Source: Metabacillus halosaccharovorans
Lineage (GTDB): Bacteria > Bacillota > Bacilli > Bacillales > Bacillaceae
Direction: 5' to 3'
Assembly: GCF_002019635.1 (NCBI RefSeq)
Contig: NZ_KV917373.1
Span: 193,647 to 257,646, forward strand
DNA length: 64,000 bases
In this document: positions 26,044 to 35,194 of the stretch, in pieces
Layout: each line of letters begins with the position of its first letter
Numbering within the stretch: position 1 is the stretch's first letter
The notes under the pieces: generated by a model
Database searches by the model: none
Told to the model about the DNA's origin: nothing
What the model saw: only the letters and a program-made list of their open reading frames with translations
Program-made: the position numbers and the translations under genes

Positions 26044-27249
26044 CTAGTTTGTTTTTGCTAATGATTCCTGCTTAAAATTCGATTGATACTGAATCACAGC
26101 TGTACAAAGTGTTTTTGCAGCAACAAGCAATGCTCTTTCATCAATATCAAATTTAGGATGATGATGTGGATACGCATGTTCGGTATGAAATGGTCGGGCA
26201 CCGGTAAAGAAAAAAGTCCCCTTTACGTGTTGTAAATAATAAGAAAAATCCTCTCCACCCATTTGCAAAGGACTCTCTTCCACTTCATGAACACCCGGGA
26301 CCTTGCCTGCCACTTCCTTTAAGAAATCTGTTTCTTCTTCATGATTCACAACGGCAGGATAACCTCTGAAAAAATCATAACGATATTCAGCCTCATTCAT
26401 TAAACAAGTTCCTTTTACAACTTTTTCAATTTCATATTCGATTTGCTGCCGGACATCTTCATCAAAGGACCTCGCTGTTCCGATAAGAGTTGCTGAATTG
26501 GCAATGATATTAAATGCATTTTCTGCCATGAACGAACCGACAGTTACAACAGCTGAATGGACTGGGTCAATCTTACGGCTAACAATTTGTTGAAGACTTG
26601 TGACAACCTGAGATCCTATTAAGATGGCGTCTTTTGTTTTATGAGGCTGTGCTCCGTGACCGCCTTTACCTAGGATATTAATTTCAAACCGATCGGCAGC
26701 AGCCATAATTGGACCAACCCTATACTGAATTTTACCTACAGGTTCAGTTGCCCAAAGATGTGTTCCGAATATAACATCCACTCCATCTAAACACCCATCT
26801 TGAATCATCGGAAGAGCTCCACCAGGGGCATATTCCTCTGCATGTTGATGGATGAGCACGATATTCCCTTTAAGCTGCTCCCGATTTTGAAATAGAATCT
26901 TAGCCAACACTAGCAATGTGGCTGTATGTCCGTCATGGCCACAAGCATGCATAACACCAGGTACAGTTGATTTGTATTCAACTTCTTTTTCATCTTGAAT
27001 GGGAAGTGCATCAAAATCAGCGCGCAATGCAACAGTCGGACCGGGGGACGCACCCTTTATTGTGGCAACAACACCATTTCCACCTACATTTTCCCTCACA
27101 TCAATTCCAAGATTTTTATAATAATCAGAGATATACTTAGCGGTCATCACTTCTTGGAAAGAAAGTTCAGGGTGCATATGTAAATACCGGCGGATGTTAA
27201 CCATTTCAGAAAAATGAAGATCAAGTTCGTTGTAAAGATGATTAATCAT
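26044..27249 (-). CDS. yhaA: M20 family metallo-amidohydrolase YhaA
   Basis: 401 residues from ATG 27247-27249, which has AAAGGAGG at good distance. Metal ligands are visible in VMHACGHDGHTA (about residues 99-110) and HQHAEEYAPGG (about 134-144), and the C-terminal GGEDFSYY. The family (M20D, IAA-amino acid hydrolase and hippurate hydrolase type) cleaves N-acyl amino acids. The substrate is unknown. Gene order after ecsC matches B. subtilis yhaA. Confidence 0.92.
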   Translation of the reverse strand: MINHLYNELDLHFSEMVNIRRYLHMHPELSFQEVMTAKYISDYYKNLGIDVRENVGGNGVVATIKGASPGPTVALRADFDALPIQDEKEVEYKSTVPGVMHACGHDGHTATLLVLAKILFQNREQLKGNIVLIHQHAEEYAPGGALPMIQDGCLDGVDVIFGTHLWATEPVGKIQYRVGPIMAAADRFEINILGKGGHGAQPHKTKDAILIGSQVVTSLQQIVSRKIDPVHSAVVTVGSFMAENAFNIIANSATLIGTARSFDEDVRQQIEYEIEKVVKGTCLMNEAEYRYDFFRGYPAVVNHEEETDFLKEVAGKVPGVHEVEESPLQMGGEDFSYYLQHVKGTFFFTGARPFHTEHAYPHHHPKFDIDERALLVAAKTLCTAVIQYQSNFKQESLAKTN

Positions 27250-27408
27250 GTGAAATACCTCCTTTGAAAAAATGTTGAAAAAGCGATATAGAATCATATG
27301 TTCTAAACATAAAATGTATTAAAATAGGATTGGAAAATTAATAATTAGCTAGATTGTATTGAAAAATATAACAAAAGACAAGAGAATTGTTTGAGAAGAG
27401 AGAATGTT

Positions 27409-28053
27409 TTGAAAATAAAGGTCATACTAGGTTTACTTGTTTTAGCTTTTCTATTCGTCATTCTCCTCATAAAATGGAATCTGGTGAATGATATTGATTC
27501 AACAATTGGTGAACATATCTATCATCTCCACGATCATCCTGTTTCAACGATTATATCAGGTATGGGGGTGATTGGCTCAACTGTTGGAATTATTTCTACC
27601 TTATTTCTATTTATGTTTATTTTAGCCTGGCTAGAAAAAAGCTTTGTTTCAGCGGCTGTGTTATTTTTCACCGTTCTCTTCGGAAACATTGCTAATAAAG
27701 TATTGAAAGAAATTGTAGCAAGAGAACGACCGGTTTTTCCTCAGCATATAGAAGACAGCTACAGTTTTCCAAGTGGCCACGTCATGGTTGGGGGACTTCT
27801 TCTTGGTATGATCGCCTACAATCTGGTAAAAAGAACAAGCCAAAAGAACATCAAACAAGCAATTTTAACGATAACTTGCCTTTTAATCCTCCTTATCGGT
27901 TTTAGCAGACTTTTTGAAGGAGAGCATTTTGTTACAGATGTGATTGGTGGAATCCTTGCAGGAAGTATTATGTTGATAGGAATGATCAAGCTTGATCGGC
28001 TGGTGCATCAAATGGTTAAGGTTAGAAAGCTTAGGAAGGATGTCGCCATGTAA
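27409..28053 (+). CDS. PAP2 family membrane phosphatase
   Basis: 214 residues, five or six membrane segments. The three PAP2 motifs are KEIVARERP (about residue 104-112), the PSGH in YSFPSGHVMVGG (about 120-131), and SRLFEGEHFVTDVIGG (about 166-181), giving the active-site Arg and His residues. By family it removes phosphate from lipid phosphates such as undecaprenyl pyrophosphate or phosphatidylglycerophosphate, facing outward. The start is uncertain: TTG 27409 or an earlier TTG at 27391, both with weak ribosome-binding sites. Not part of the B. subtilis order here; it opens an inserted block. Confidence 0.87.
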   Translation: MKIKVILGLLVLAFLFVILLIKWNLVNDIDSTIGEHIYHLHDHPVSTIISGMGVIGSTVGIISTLFLFMFILAWLEKSFVSAAVLFFTVLFGNIANKVLKEIVARERPVFPQHIEDSYSFPSGHVMVGGLLLGMIAYNLVKRTSQKNIKQAILTITCLLILLIGFSRLFEGEHFVTDVIGGILAGSIMLIGMIKLDRLVHQMVKVRKLRKDVAM

Positions 28054-28086
28054 AAGTTTAGGCAGTGAAACTAAATAATTTTGATT

Positions 28087-28117
28087 AACAGCCCTAGCTG
28101 GATATGGGGCTGTTTTT
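28087..28117 (+). terminator. Terminator after PAP2 gene
   Basis: AACAGCCC...GGGGCTGTTTTTT, stem of eight pairs and a run of six T. Confidence 0.75.
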
Positions 28118-28173
28118 TGTGTTCTGTAAAAGGGAAAGCTTTTTCTATGTTATTTATAAGGGTGGGGTGTAGG

Positions 28174-28410
28174 GGGGGTGTTTGTATGAAAGAGATGGAA
28201 GACAGAGTGGTCGATAAAAGAAGGAGAAATGTCCTTCATAAGTGAGATGAGGGACAAAGTGATCAATAAAAGAGGGAGAAATGTCCTTCATAAGTGAGAT
28301 GAAAGACAAAGTGGATGACTAAAGTGAGAGAAATGTCTTACATAAGCGGGATGAAAGACAAGTAGACAAGCTAAACATGAAGAAATGTCTTTCATGAAGT
28401 CGATGAACCA
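28174..28410. repeat. Array 2: five tandem 52-bp hairpin units
   Basis: Units begin at about 28174, 28226, 28278, 28330 and 28382, again exactly 52 bp apart. Typical unit: GAAATGTCCTTCATAAGTGA continuing GATGAGGGACAAAGT, where TGTCCTTCAT faces ATGARGGACA. Same strand and same consensus as array 1. First and last units are degraded. The array stops one base before the -35 box of the GntR gene. Confidence 0.87.
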
Positions 28411-28460
28411 TTGCAAATAACTGGTAATTATGATATAGTACATTACATCAGTAATGCACT
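28411..28460 (+). promoter_or_regulatory. Promoter and palindromic operator of the GntR-ABC operon
   Basis: -35 TTGCAA (28411-28416), 17 bases, -10 TATAGT (28434-28439). The palindrome AGTACATTAC-ATCA-GTAATGCACT (28437-28460) overlaps the -10 box; nine of ten arm positions match. This suits self-repression by the GntR protein encoded right after. Confidence 0.7.
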
Positions 28461-28477
28461 AAGGAAGGGGGCTTTGT

Positions 28478-28864
28478 TTGATAATGGATTGGGATCATAC
28501 TAAGCCGATATATATCCAAATCGCGGAATGGCTTGAGACGGAGATTTTAAAAGGGCACCATAAGCAGGATGAAAAAATCTATTCTCAATACCAGCTCGCA
28601 GACATGTTCAACATTAATCCAGCAACAGCCGCCAAGGGGTTAAACATATTAGCTGATGAAGCCATTTTGTATAAAAAGAGAGGGTTAGGGATGTTTGTTT
28701 CGGAAAATGCGAATGAGATCATTTTAACGAAAAGGAAAAATCAAACATTAAAACGATTAGTCCATGATCTGGTTATAGAGGCAGAACGACTTCATGTAGG
28801 TGAAGCGGAATTAATTGCTATGGTGATAGAAGAAAATAAACATCGTAAAGGGGGTACATCATGA
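28478..28864 (+). CDS. GntR family regulator, YtrA subfamily
   Basis: 128 residues. The N-terminal winged helix (PIYIQIAEWLETEILKG...YSQYQLADMFNINPATAAKGLNILADEAILYKKRGLGMFV) spans about residues 9-72, and only a short helical tail follows, as in YtrA-type repressors that control neighbouring ABC transporters. Starts at TTG 28478 (AGGAAGGGGG seven bases before); ATG 28484 is possible. It overlaps the ABC gene by four bases. Expected to bind the palindrome in its own promoter. Confidence 0.88.
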   Translation: MIMDWDHTKPIYIQIAEWLETEILKGHHKQDEKIYSQYQLADMFNINPATAAKGLNILADEAILYKKRGLGMFVSENANEIILTKRKNQTLKRLVHDLVIEAERLHVGEAELIAMVIEENKHRKGGTS

Positions 28865-29763
28865 GTGTTATTGAATGTAATGGACTTTCGAAAAACTATG
28901 GAAAGAAGAAGGCCTTAGATGAAGTTTCATTTGTGATAAAAGAAAATACGATTACAGGTCTTATTGGAAGGAACGGGGCCGGAAAAACAACACTTCTAAA
29001 ACTGATCGCCGGCTTTATCCATCAAACAGAAGGTGATATTAAGGTGTTCTCAAAGAATCCATTTAATTCACTAGCTGTGTCAGCAAATAGAATATACATA
29101 GATGACCAAATGAATTTTCCCAATACCTTAACCCTTCAGGATATTCTTCAATCGGCAGCTTCGTTTTACGTAAATTGGGATCAACTATTAGCAGAGAAAC
29201 TATTTAATTATTTTTCCTTTCATCCTTCTTTACGTTATCAGCAGCTCTCTAAAGGAATGAAAAGTACGTTTAACATGATTATAGGCTTATCCGCCCGATG
29301 TCCATTAACAATATTTGATGAGCCGACAACAGGTATGGATGCATCGGTGAGAAAGGATTTTTATCGTGCATTATTAAAAGACTATCTGGCTTACCCAAGA
29401 ACAATTATTCTTTCTAGTCATCTATTAAATGAAATAGAAGATTTACTTGAGGATGTCCTGTTACTAAAAAATGGGGGAAAATGTCTTCATTTATCAATTG
29501 AAGAACTTAAAGAATACGGGGTTTATCTGCAAGGGTCTGACAAATGTGTAAGAGAACTCGCCGGGGACAAAGAGATCCTGTATGAAAAAAGTCTAGGCCA
29601 AGACCATTTGCAACTAGGTATTAAAAATGACCTTACAAACCGGGAGATACAGCAAGCTTCTTCAATGGGTGTTCATATTTCACCAATCTCAGCCGATGAT
29701 GTGTGTACGTATTTAACGAATAAAACGATTGGGGGAATTGATGATGTCTTTAACAGAAGCTAA
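28861..29763 (+). CDS. ABC transporter ATP-binding protein (YtrB-like)
   Basis: 300 residues. Walker A GRNGAGKTT (about 37-45), signature LSKGMKSTF, Walker B LTIFDEPTTGMD, switch SSHLLNE. The signature is followed by STF rather than the usual QQK/R pattern, as in YtrB-type ATPases. The C-terminal part of about 90 residues has two cysteines (GSDKCVRE, DVCTYL). It pairs with the membrane gene next in line. Substrate unknown; YtrABCDEF-like systems respond to cell-wall antibiotics in B. subtilis. Confidence 0.87.
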   Translation: MSVIECNGLSKNYGKKKALDEVSFVIKENTITGLIGRNGAGKTTLLKLIAGFIHQTEGDIKVFSKNPFNSLAVSANRIYIDDQMNFPNTLTLQDILQSAASFYVNWDQLLAEKLFNYFSFHPSLRYQQLSKGMKSTFNMIIGLSARCPLTIFDEPTTGMDASVRKDFYRALLKDYLAYPRTIILSSHLLNEIEDLLEDVLLLKNGGKCLHLSIEELKEYGVYLQGSDKCVRELAGDKEILYEKSLGQDHLQLGIKNDLTNREIQQASSMGVHISPISADDVCTYLTNKTIGGIDDVFNRS

Positions 29764-30490
29764 GCTTTCAGAGATTGTGAGGAAACAATTTATGTATAAA
29801 GTGAAAGCGTATATGAGTGTTTTCAGTTCCTTACTCGTTGTTCAGGTCATTAGTCTATTGTTATCAACAAACGGAAGTAGAATGATGGGAACTAGCTATA
29901 ACGGTTTTTCAATAGATATTAACTATTATACAGGTGATATCAGCATTGTTTTTACGTTGATCTGGAGTTTTATTACAGCGATTATTATTACAACTAAAGC
30001 CTATCGTAATGATGATTTTACATTCGTGTCAAATAGGTTGAGTAGTCATTTATCAAATGTAGTCTTTTTACTTTTTGCTTCTGTTATAGGAGGAGTAACG
30101 GCTGTTTTATCTGGTCAATTGTTTAAGGTAATCATGAATGTATTTTTAAGAGATGGATATGTAATGGGAAGTGCGATTCCTTTACCAGAGCTGTTTTTGA
30201 GTGCGATCGTAAGCATTTTGTACGTGTTTTTGCTCGCATCATTAGGTTATTTTGTTGGGATGCTTGTTCAGCTAAATCGTTGGTTTGGTGTTATACTTGC
30301 GACATTCATAATTGGCTATATGATCATTGGAACCAACACAGGCCAAGAACCGAAAATGGTTGTTGAGGTATTTACCTTTTATGTACAGGAAACGGCTCTA
30401 TTTCTCTTTTTGATTAAAATACTAGTAACAACTGGTTTATTATTTTTCCTTTCTAGTATTCTTACAAACAAGCTGGAGGTGAGACAATGA
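29744..30490 (+). CDS. ABC transporter membrane subunit
   Basis: 248 residues, six membrane segments (about 21-40, 61-80, 97-118, 147-172, 180-197 and 216-236). No extracellular domain of size. It overlaps the ATPase gene by 20 bases. ATG 29744 or 29741 after GGGGGA; both give nearly the same product. Pairing with the ATPase is inferred from context and from the ABC-2-like layout, as sequence motifs are few. Confidence 0.78.
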   Translation: MSLTEAKLSEIVRKQFMYKVKAYMSVFSSLLVVQVISLLLSTNGSRMMGTSYNGFSIDINYYTGDISIVFTLIWSFITAIIITTKAYRNDDFTFVSNRLSSHLSNVVFLLFASVIGGVTAVLSGQLFKVIMNVFLRDGYVMGSAIPLPELFLSAIVSILYVFLLASLGYFVGMLVQLNRWFGVILATFIIGYMIIGTNTGQEPKMVVEVFTFYVQETALFLFLIKILVTTGLLFFLSSILTNKLEVRQ

Positions 30491-31212
30491 TTGTGGCTAC
30501 AATTTTACCGTTTGTACTGCTTTTAATCATCATAGCCCTTATATATTTATTTGCAAAGAATATTGGACGAATTGCTTTTCTGCAAAAGCTAAAATTGAAA
30601 TGGATATTAGTCGTTTACGGAGCTGTCTTGTTGCTGGCACTGATCTCCAGTTATTTCATGCCTGTGGGTGAATCATTAGTATATAAAAATGTTTCGGAAA
30701 CAGAAAGAGATGAGGCAGAAAGGGCAGGAGCAGCGTTAGTAAAGGCTGCATATGATCGGGAAAACATTAGGGAGAATACAATTGAAGGTGTTGAGATCAA
30801 TCATCAGTCAACCATTCCATTTGAAGGGAATCAACTTGAACTATCTGTAGAAGAAACATTTGGACCCCTCACTATCCTTGTTGAACGGAAAGAAGAAAGT
30901 GACGATGAAATAGAATTCATTGAATATCACACAAAAACAATTATCGAAAATCTTGACCTAACCGATGAATTTGATCCACTCTCTGTTTCGATTGAAGAAG
31001 ACTTATTAAGAGTGATGAACGGTGGGGGAAAAGATATAAAGATCGGAATGTTTGATAAAGAATTTACAATCTCTCAGTTTACAAGTGATCAAGGATTGGA
31101 GTTATTTAGTGATTCACATCATGTATGGGGTGAGCATGTGCTTTTTCTTCGTATTCCAAAGAATGTAAAAATCATTGATGAATTCGATTATGTTCAATAT
31201 GTTAAGGAATAA
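30487..31212 (+). CDS. Unknown membrane-anchored protein of the GntR-ABC operon, 241 aa
   Basis: Not recognised. Two N-terminal membrane segments (about residues 5-23 and 37-57) are followed by an acidic domain of about 180 residues predicted to lie outside. The first part of that domain (SETERDEAERAGAALVKAAYD) is helical; the rest is strand-rich (LELSVEETFGPLTILVERKEE). Start ATG overlaps the permease stop (ATGA), so it belongs to the operon. It may be an accessory sensor or substrate-handling subunit of the transporter; that is inference. Confidence 0.7.
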   Translation: MIVATILPFVLLLIIIALIYLFAKNIGRIAFLQKLKLKWILVVYGAVLLLALISSYFMPVGESLVYKNVSETERDEAERAGAALVKAAYDRENIRENTIEGVEINHQSTIPFEGNQLELSVEETFGPLTILVERKEESDDEIEFIEYHTKTIIENLDLTDEFDPLSVSIEEDLLRVMNGGGKDIKIGMFDKEFTISQFTSDQGLELFSDSHHVWGEHVLFLRIPKNVKIIDEFDYVQYVKE

Positions 31213-31238
31213 GCCGGCTCTTATGAGTTGGTTTTTTC
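31211..31238 (+). terminator. Terminator of the GntR-ABC operon
   Basis: AAGCCGGCTC-TTAT-GAGTTGGTT followed by TTTT, starting inside the stop codon. Confidence 0.65.
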
Positions 31239-31333
31239 TTATTTCTTTTCCGCTCTAACTTTTTAAAGGAATAAATCACCCAATCACGAATATAAAAAAT
31301 AGAGCAAATGAAAAGGTTAGGAGAGGGAGAAGA

Positions 31334-32317
31334 ATGCAATACAAAACATTAGGAAAAAGTGGTTTGCTAGTTTCTGAGCTATGCTTAGGGGCAATGACCT
31401 TTGGAAAAGAAATGAATGAAGAAGACTCTATTAACATGGTTCATCGTTTTCTTGACAAAGGTGGGAATTTTATTGATACGGCTGACGTATATGTTGGCGG
31501 AGAGTCTGAAAAAATCGTCGGGAAAGCCATTAAAGAGCGTCGTTCAGAAGTTGTCTTAGCGACAAAAGTAAGAATGAGAGTGGGACCGCATCCGAATGAT
31601 TTTGGATATTCACGTCGTCGCATCATGGAAGGGATTGATCAGAGCTTAAAGCGTCTAAATACAGATTATATTGATCTTTATCAACTGCATGTATGGGACC
31701 ATTTAACACCGATTGAGGAAACAATCCGAACTTTAGACGATCTTGTGAGTTCAGGAAAAGTAAGATACATAGGCTGTTCCAACTTTTTAGCTTGGCAAAT
31801 GATGAAAGCATTATCTTATAGTGATTTTCAAAATATGGTGAGATTTATTTCGATTCAGCCACAGTACAGTTTAATTAATCGTGAAATGGATCGTGAAATT
31901 CTTCCGTTATGTAAAGAAGAAAATGTAGGTATCATCCCATGGGCACCAATTGGTGGTGGTTTCCTCACAGGCAAATATAGAAAAGGAGAATCTCCGAATA
32001 GCGGCAGGCTTTCGAACGGAGTTGGAGAATCGAGCTGGGAAAACCGCGCAAACGAGAAGAACTTTGCTATTTTAGAAGCGGTACAGGAAATTGCTCATTC
32101 ATTAGATAAAACTCCTGCACAAGTTGCGTTAAGGTGGCTTCTTCAAAAAGAAGAAATTACTTCTCCGATTTTTGGTGCGAGCAGCTTAGAGCAATTTGAG
32201 GAGAATATGGGAAGTATCGGTTGGGAGTTAACAGCAGAGCAATGGAATCAATTAGATGAAATAAGTAAGCTTCCAAGCGAATATCCAACTCGATTTCTTG
32301 AGAAGTTTAAAAGATAA
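31334..32317 (+). CDS. Aldo/keto reductase
   Basis: 327 residues, complete TIM barrel of the AKR family. Catalytic Asp and Tyr lie in FIDTADVYVGG (about residues 46-56), Lys in VLATKVR (about 78), His in YQLHVWD (about 118). The NADPH phosphate-binding C-terminal part has PIFGASSLEQFEEN. It reduces aldehydes or ketones, or oxidises alcohols, with NADP(H); substrate unknown. It resembles the YrpG/IolS type found in Bacillus. Start ATG after GGAGAGGGAG. Confidence 0.9.
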   Translation: MQYKTLGKSGLLVSELCLGAMTFGKEMNEEDSINMVHRFLDKGGNFIDTADVYVGGESEKIVGKAIKERRSEVVLATKVRMRVGPHPNDFGYSRRRIMEGIDQSLKRLNTDYIDLYQLHVWDHLTPIEETIRTLDDLVSSGKVRYIGCSNFLAWQMMKALSYSDFQNMVRFISIQPQYSLINREMDREILPLCKEENVGIIPWAPIGGGFLTGKYRKGESPNSGRLSNGVGESSWENRANEKNFAILEAVQEIAHSLDKTPAQVALRWLLQKEEITSPIFGASSLEQFEENMGSIGWELTAEQWNQLDEISKLPSEYPTRFLEKFKR

Positions 32318-32336
32318 AGTTGTTTAAAAAAGATCA

Positions 32337-32364
32337 GGAAGAAAAGGTGAATGCCTTTTCTTCC
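32337..32364. terminator. Terminator between convergent AKR and oxidoreductase genes
   Basis: Perfect 11-bp stem GGAAGAAAAGG/CCTTTTCTTCC with a six-base loop. Confidence 0.7.
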
Positions 32365-32378
32365 TATTGATGTTAACG

Positions 32379-33407
32379 CTAACAAATATCCTCAATGAAA
32401 ACCTTCTTACCAGTCCGAGCGCTTTCGATTGCAGCAAATACCATTGCCATACTTTTAATATTGTCTTCACAATCTGTTTCAGCTTTCCGGTTTTGTTCTA
32501 ACGCTGAAAACATTTCGTCTAAGCAGCCCCAATGTCCTTCATGACCGGAATAAGTATCTTCCGCTTCTTTTCGAATAACTGGACGGAAAAAGTCAGTTGG
32601 CTTTGTTTCGTCAACAACTTCATAATAAGGAAGGTGAAATCCATCCCATTTCGCTGTTCCTTTACTGCCGATGACACGCCAGTCCGATTCCCAGGATGTA
32701 TTTAATCCTTCAGCACTCCAGGATCCCTGATATGTGAATACCACTCCATTGCTCATTTCAAAGATACAGGAAGCCGACGCATTACCTTTGTACCAGGAGC
32801 TTGATGGATTGTATTCATGACAATAAACAGACACAGGATCTGCATTGGTTACATACCTTGCTTGATCAAATGTATGTATGGCCATATCAAGAATGAGTGG
32901 ACTATCCATTGCTTCACGAAATCCTCCAAAATGAGGTCCCAGGAAAAAGTCAGCGTGAATAGAGTTAATGTGACCAATTTCATTATTAGCAAGGATTGAG
33001 CGTAACGCACGGATTTGTTTGTTATATCGTCTGTTTTGCATAACTGTGTAAGTAAATCCGGTATTGCGTGATATGTCCAATAATTCACGTGCATCCTTCA
33101 ATGATTCTGCCATTGGCTTTTCTCCGAAAACATGGCAGTTTGCTTGTAAGGCAGTTGATACAATTTGCTTATGAGCCGCTGGAATGGTGACGTCAAAGAC
33201 AAGGTTAACATGTTGATGAGCAGCTAGAGCTTCTCCTAAATCTGAATAAACAGGTACCTGTAATTGTTTACTAGCAGCCATTGATGCTGCTGTTTCAAGA
33301 TGAACATCAACAAATGCAACTATTTCTGCAGAATCCCTTTGTAAGACATAGTCAATCCATGTATTAGCCATGCTGCCACAACCTACAACAATAATCTGAT
33401 GTTTCAA
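32379..33407 (-). CDS. Gfo/Idh/MocA family oxidoreductase
   Basis: 342 residues from TTG 33405-33407 with GGGGAGGAAT before it. The nucleotide-binding fold opens IIVVGCGSMANTW, and the family lysine is in FGEKPMAES (about residue 89-97). The C-terminal half, with DMAIHTFDQARYV and a WEsDWRVIGSKGTAKWDG region, is the substrate-binding sheet. Members oxidise or reduce sugars, inositols or related compounds with NAD(P). Substrate not assignable. A longer upstream start has no ribosome-binding site. Confidence 0.88.
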   Translation of the reverse strand: MKHQIIVVGCGSMANTWIDYVLQRDSAEIVAFVDVHLETAASMAASKQLQVPVYSDLGEALAAHQHVNLVFDVTIPAAHKQIVSTALQANCHVFGEKPMAESLKDARELLDISRNTGFTYTVMQNRRYNKQIRALRSILANNEIGHINSIHADFFLGPHFGGFREAMDSPLILDMAIHTFDQARYVTNADPVSVYCHEYNPSSSWYKGNASASCIFEMSNGVVFTYQGSWSAEGLNTSWESDWRVIGSKGTAKWDGFHLPYYEVVDETKPTDFFRPVIRKEAEDTYSGHEGHWGCLDEMFSALEQNRKAETDCEDNIKSMAMVFAAIESARTGKKVFIEDIC

Positions 33408-33536
33408 AAAAATTCCTCCCCTCACTAGTATTTTAGTTGAAATGAGAGACAAATCACAGGAAAGATTGTTAACATCAGGAAGAAATTTTCAAAAAGGGAT
33501 GACACGGAATTCCCGGCCCATCCTTTTTAAAAATTA

Positions 33537-34925
33537 CTATAAAAGAAACATAGCAACAATGGTTGTGATAATTAGTCCAATGGCTACTGGAAGCAAGTTC
33601 CTCCTGGCCAGCTCAAACGGATCGACCCCACAAATTGCGGCGGCAGGTATGAGTGCCCAAGGGATGATCGTGCCCCCGCCAACCCATATAGCCGTTACCT
33701 GACCTAATGCGGTTAAAGTAGCAGTACTAACACCAATTGCTGCTGAGAACAACTGGGCAATGGATCCCGCTAAAGAGATACCTGAAAAGCCTGAACCATC
33801 CAACCCGGTTAAAATACCAACACCTGTTAATGTGATGGCTCCAACTTCAGGAGTTAGAGGGACTATGGTTGCCAATGCAACACCCAGGTCATTAACAATT
33901 CCTTCCGAGCTTTTTGGGAGATATTCTCCAATGATTGTGTAAAAACCTGCATCACCTAGATAGAAGAAGGCGGCAATAGGGATAACAGGACCGAACACTT
34001 TAAATCCGAATTGAAAACCTTGAACTAAATAATTAGTAGATTCTTCAAGACCCTTTTTCTTATGTGTTAAGCATGTGGTCAAAATTAAGATAAGAAGCGC
34101 TGTTCCTCCTATTAAGGCTGTAGCATCACCGCCTTGTAAGTTCAATGTAATCATTAACAAAACATCAACTAAAAAGATCAAAGGGATGAGAATAGCCAAC
34201 ATCCTTTTTACTGAAGAGGATAAAAGACTGTGATCTGCTTCTTCGTTTGCCGTTTCTGTAGAAACGGTCGGGAAAGACTTACCTAATTTCATATCTCTTC
34301 TTAATAAGAAGAAAGCTGTAACTGTAGTAACAAGCCCCATCGTAATGACGAGTGGAACACTTGCCCCAACAACGTCTCCTACAGGAATTCCTGCCGCATC
34401 TGCTGTTAGTTTTGGAGCTGCTTGAATAATAAAGTCCCCGGACAATGCGATTCCATGGCCAAATAAATTAATCGCAACGGCAACTCCAAGCGCTGGCAGA
34501 CCGGCTCTAATCGCTACTGGTAATAAAACCGCTCCTATTAATGCAACAGCTGGTGATGGCCAAAAGAAAAAGGAAATAATCATCATAAGGATTCCGATCG
34601 TCCAATATGCAGTAGCTGGATTTTTTATAATCTTGGAAAAAGGAGCAATCATTACTTCATTAATTCCTGATTTCATCAGAATTTTACTCATTGCAACGAT
34701 AATCGAAATAACGAGAATTGTAGGCAATAATTCAGTAATGGCAAAAATAAAACTATTAAACAAACTTGAAATTGAATCACTAACAGATAAGGTTGAGAAA
34801 GCTGCTACAGAGAGAATGCCAACTATACAAACAATCGTTGTATCACGACGAAATAACATAAAGCCAATGATACCAATGATAAAAAATAAATAAACCCAAT
34901 GAATGAGTGTTATTTCAACCCCCAT
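33537..34925 (-). CDS. yhfA: Membrane permease YhfA-like, about 12 TM
   Basis: 462 residues, hydrophobic throughout with about 12 membrane segments. Notable glycine-rich stretches are GILTGLDGSGFSGISLAGS and AIWVGGGTIIPWALIPAAA near the C-terminus, which look like re-entrant loops of the ion transporter superfamily. Length and position before hmoB and pbpF agree with B. subtilis YhfA. It is probably a secondary transporter for an organic anion or an ion; substrate unknown. Start ATG has AAGGAGTGAT upstream. Confidence 0.72.
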   Translation of the reverse strand: MGVEITLIHWVYLFFIIGIIGFMLFRRDTTIVCIVGILSVAAFSTLSVSDSISSLFNSFIFAITELLPTILVISIIVAMSKILMKSGINEVMIAPFSKIIKNPATAYWTIGILMMIISFFFWPSPAVALIGAVLLPVAIRAGLPALGVAVAINLFGHGIALSGDFIIQAAPKLTADAAGIPVGDVVGASVPLVITMGLVTTVTAFFLLRRDMKLGKSFPTVSTETANEEADHSLLSSSVKRMLAILIPLIFLVDVLLMITLNLQGGDATALIGGTALLILILTTCLTHKKKGLEESTNYLVQGFQFGFKVFGPVIPIAAFFYLGDAGFYTIIGEYLPKSSEGIVNDLGVALATIVPLTPEVGAITLTGVGILTGLDGSGFSGISLAGSIAQLFSAAIGVSTATLTALGQVTAIWVGGGTIIPWALIPAAAICGVDPFELARRNLLPVAIGLIITTIVAMFLL

Positions 34926-35154
34926 TTTTCATCACTCCTTAAGCAAATGCCTAAAAGGTATTTATTACACTTTATGACCAATGTTAGGCAGGTGTGAGAA
35001 AGGGGAGAAGGATATTTTTTTCATATAAACTCGTTGTTTGTCAAAATTGTAGAGAATTTGTGTAACATAGGAAAATGTAGGGTAAAGTTATGTAGAAAGA
35101 AGTTGTCATTTCCAAGGAAATATTGTCAAAAGTACTGCGAGTTAAACAAAAAAA

Positions 35155-35174
35155 GACAGTCCTGCATGACTGTC
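35155..35174 (-). terminator. hmoB terminator
   Basis: GACAGTC/GACTGTC stem; on the minus strand seven T follow. Confidence 0.8.
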
Positions 35175-35194
35175 CCTTGCTTATTCGTCTGAAG

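Noticed and set aside
32817..33094. Open frames on either strand within the Gfo/Idh gene
   Set aside because: Shadows of the oxidoreductase gene, whose full-length frame is unmistakable.
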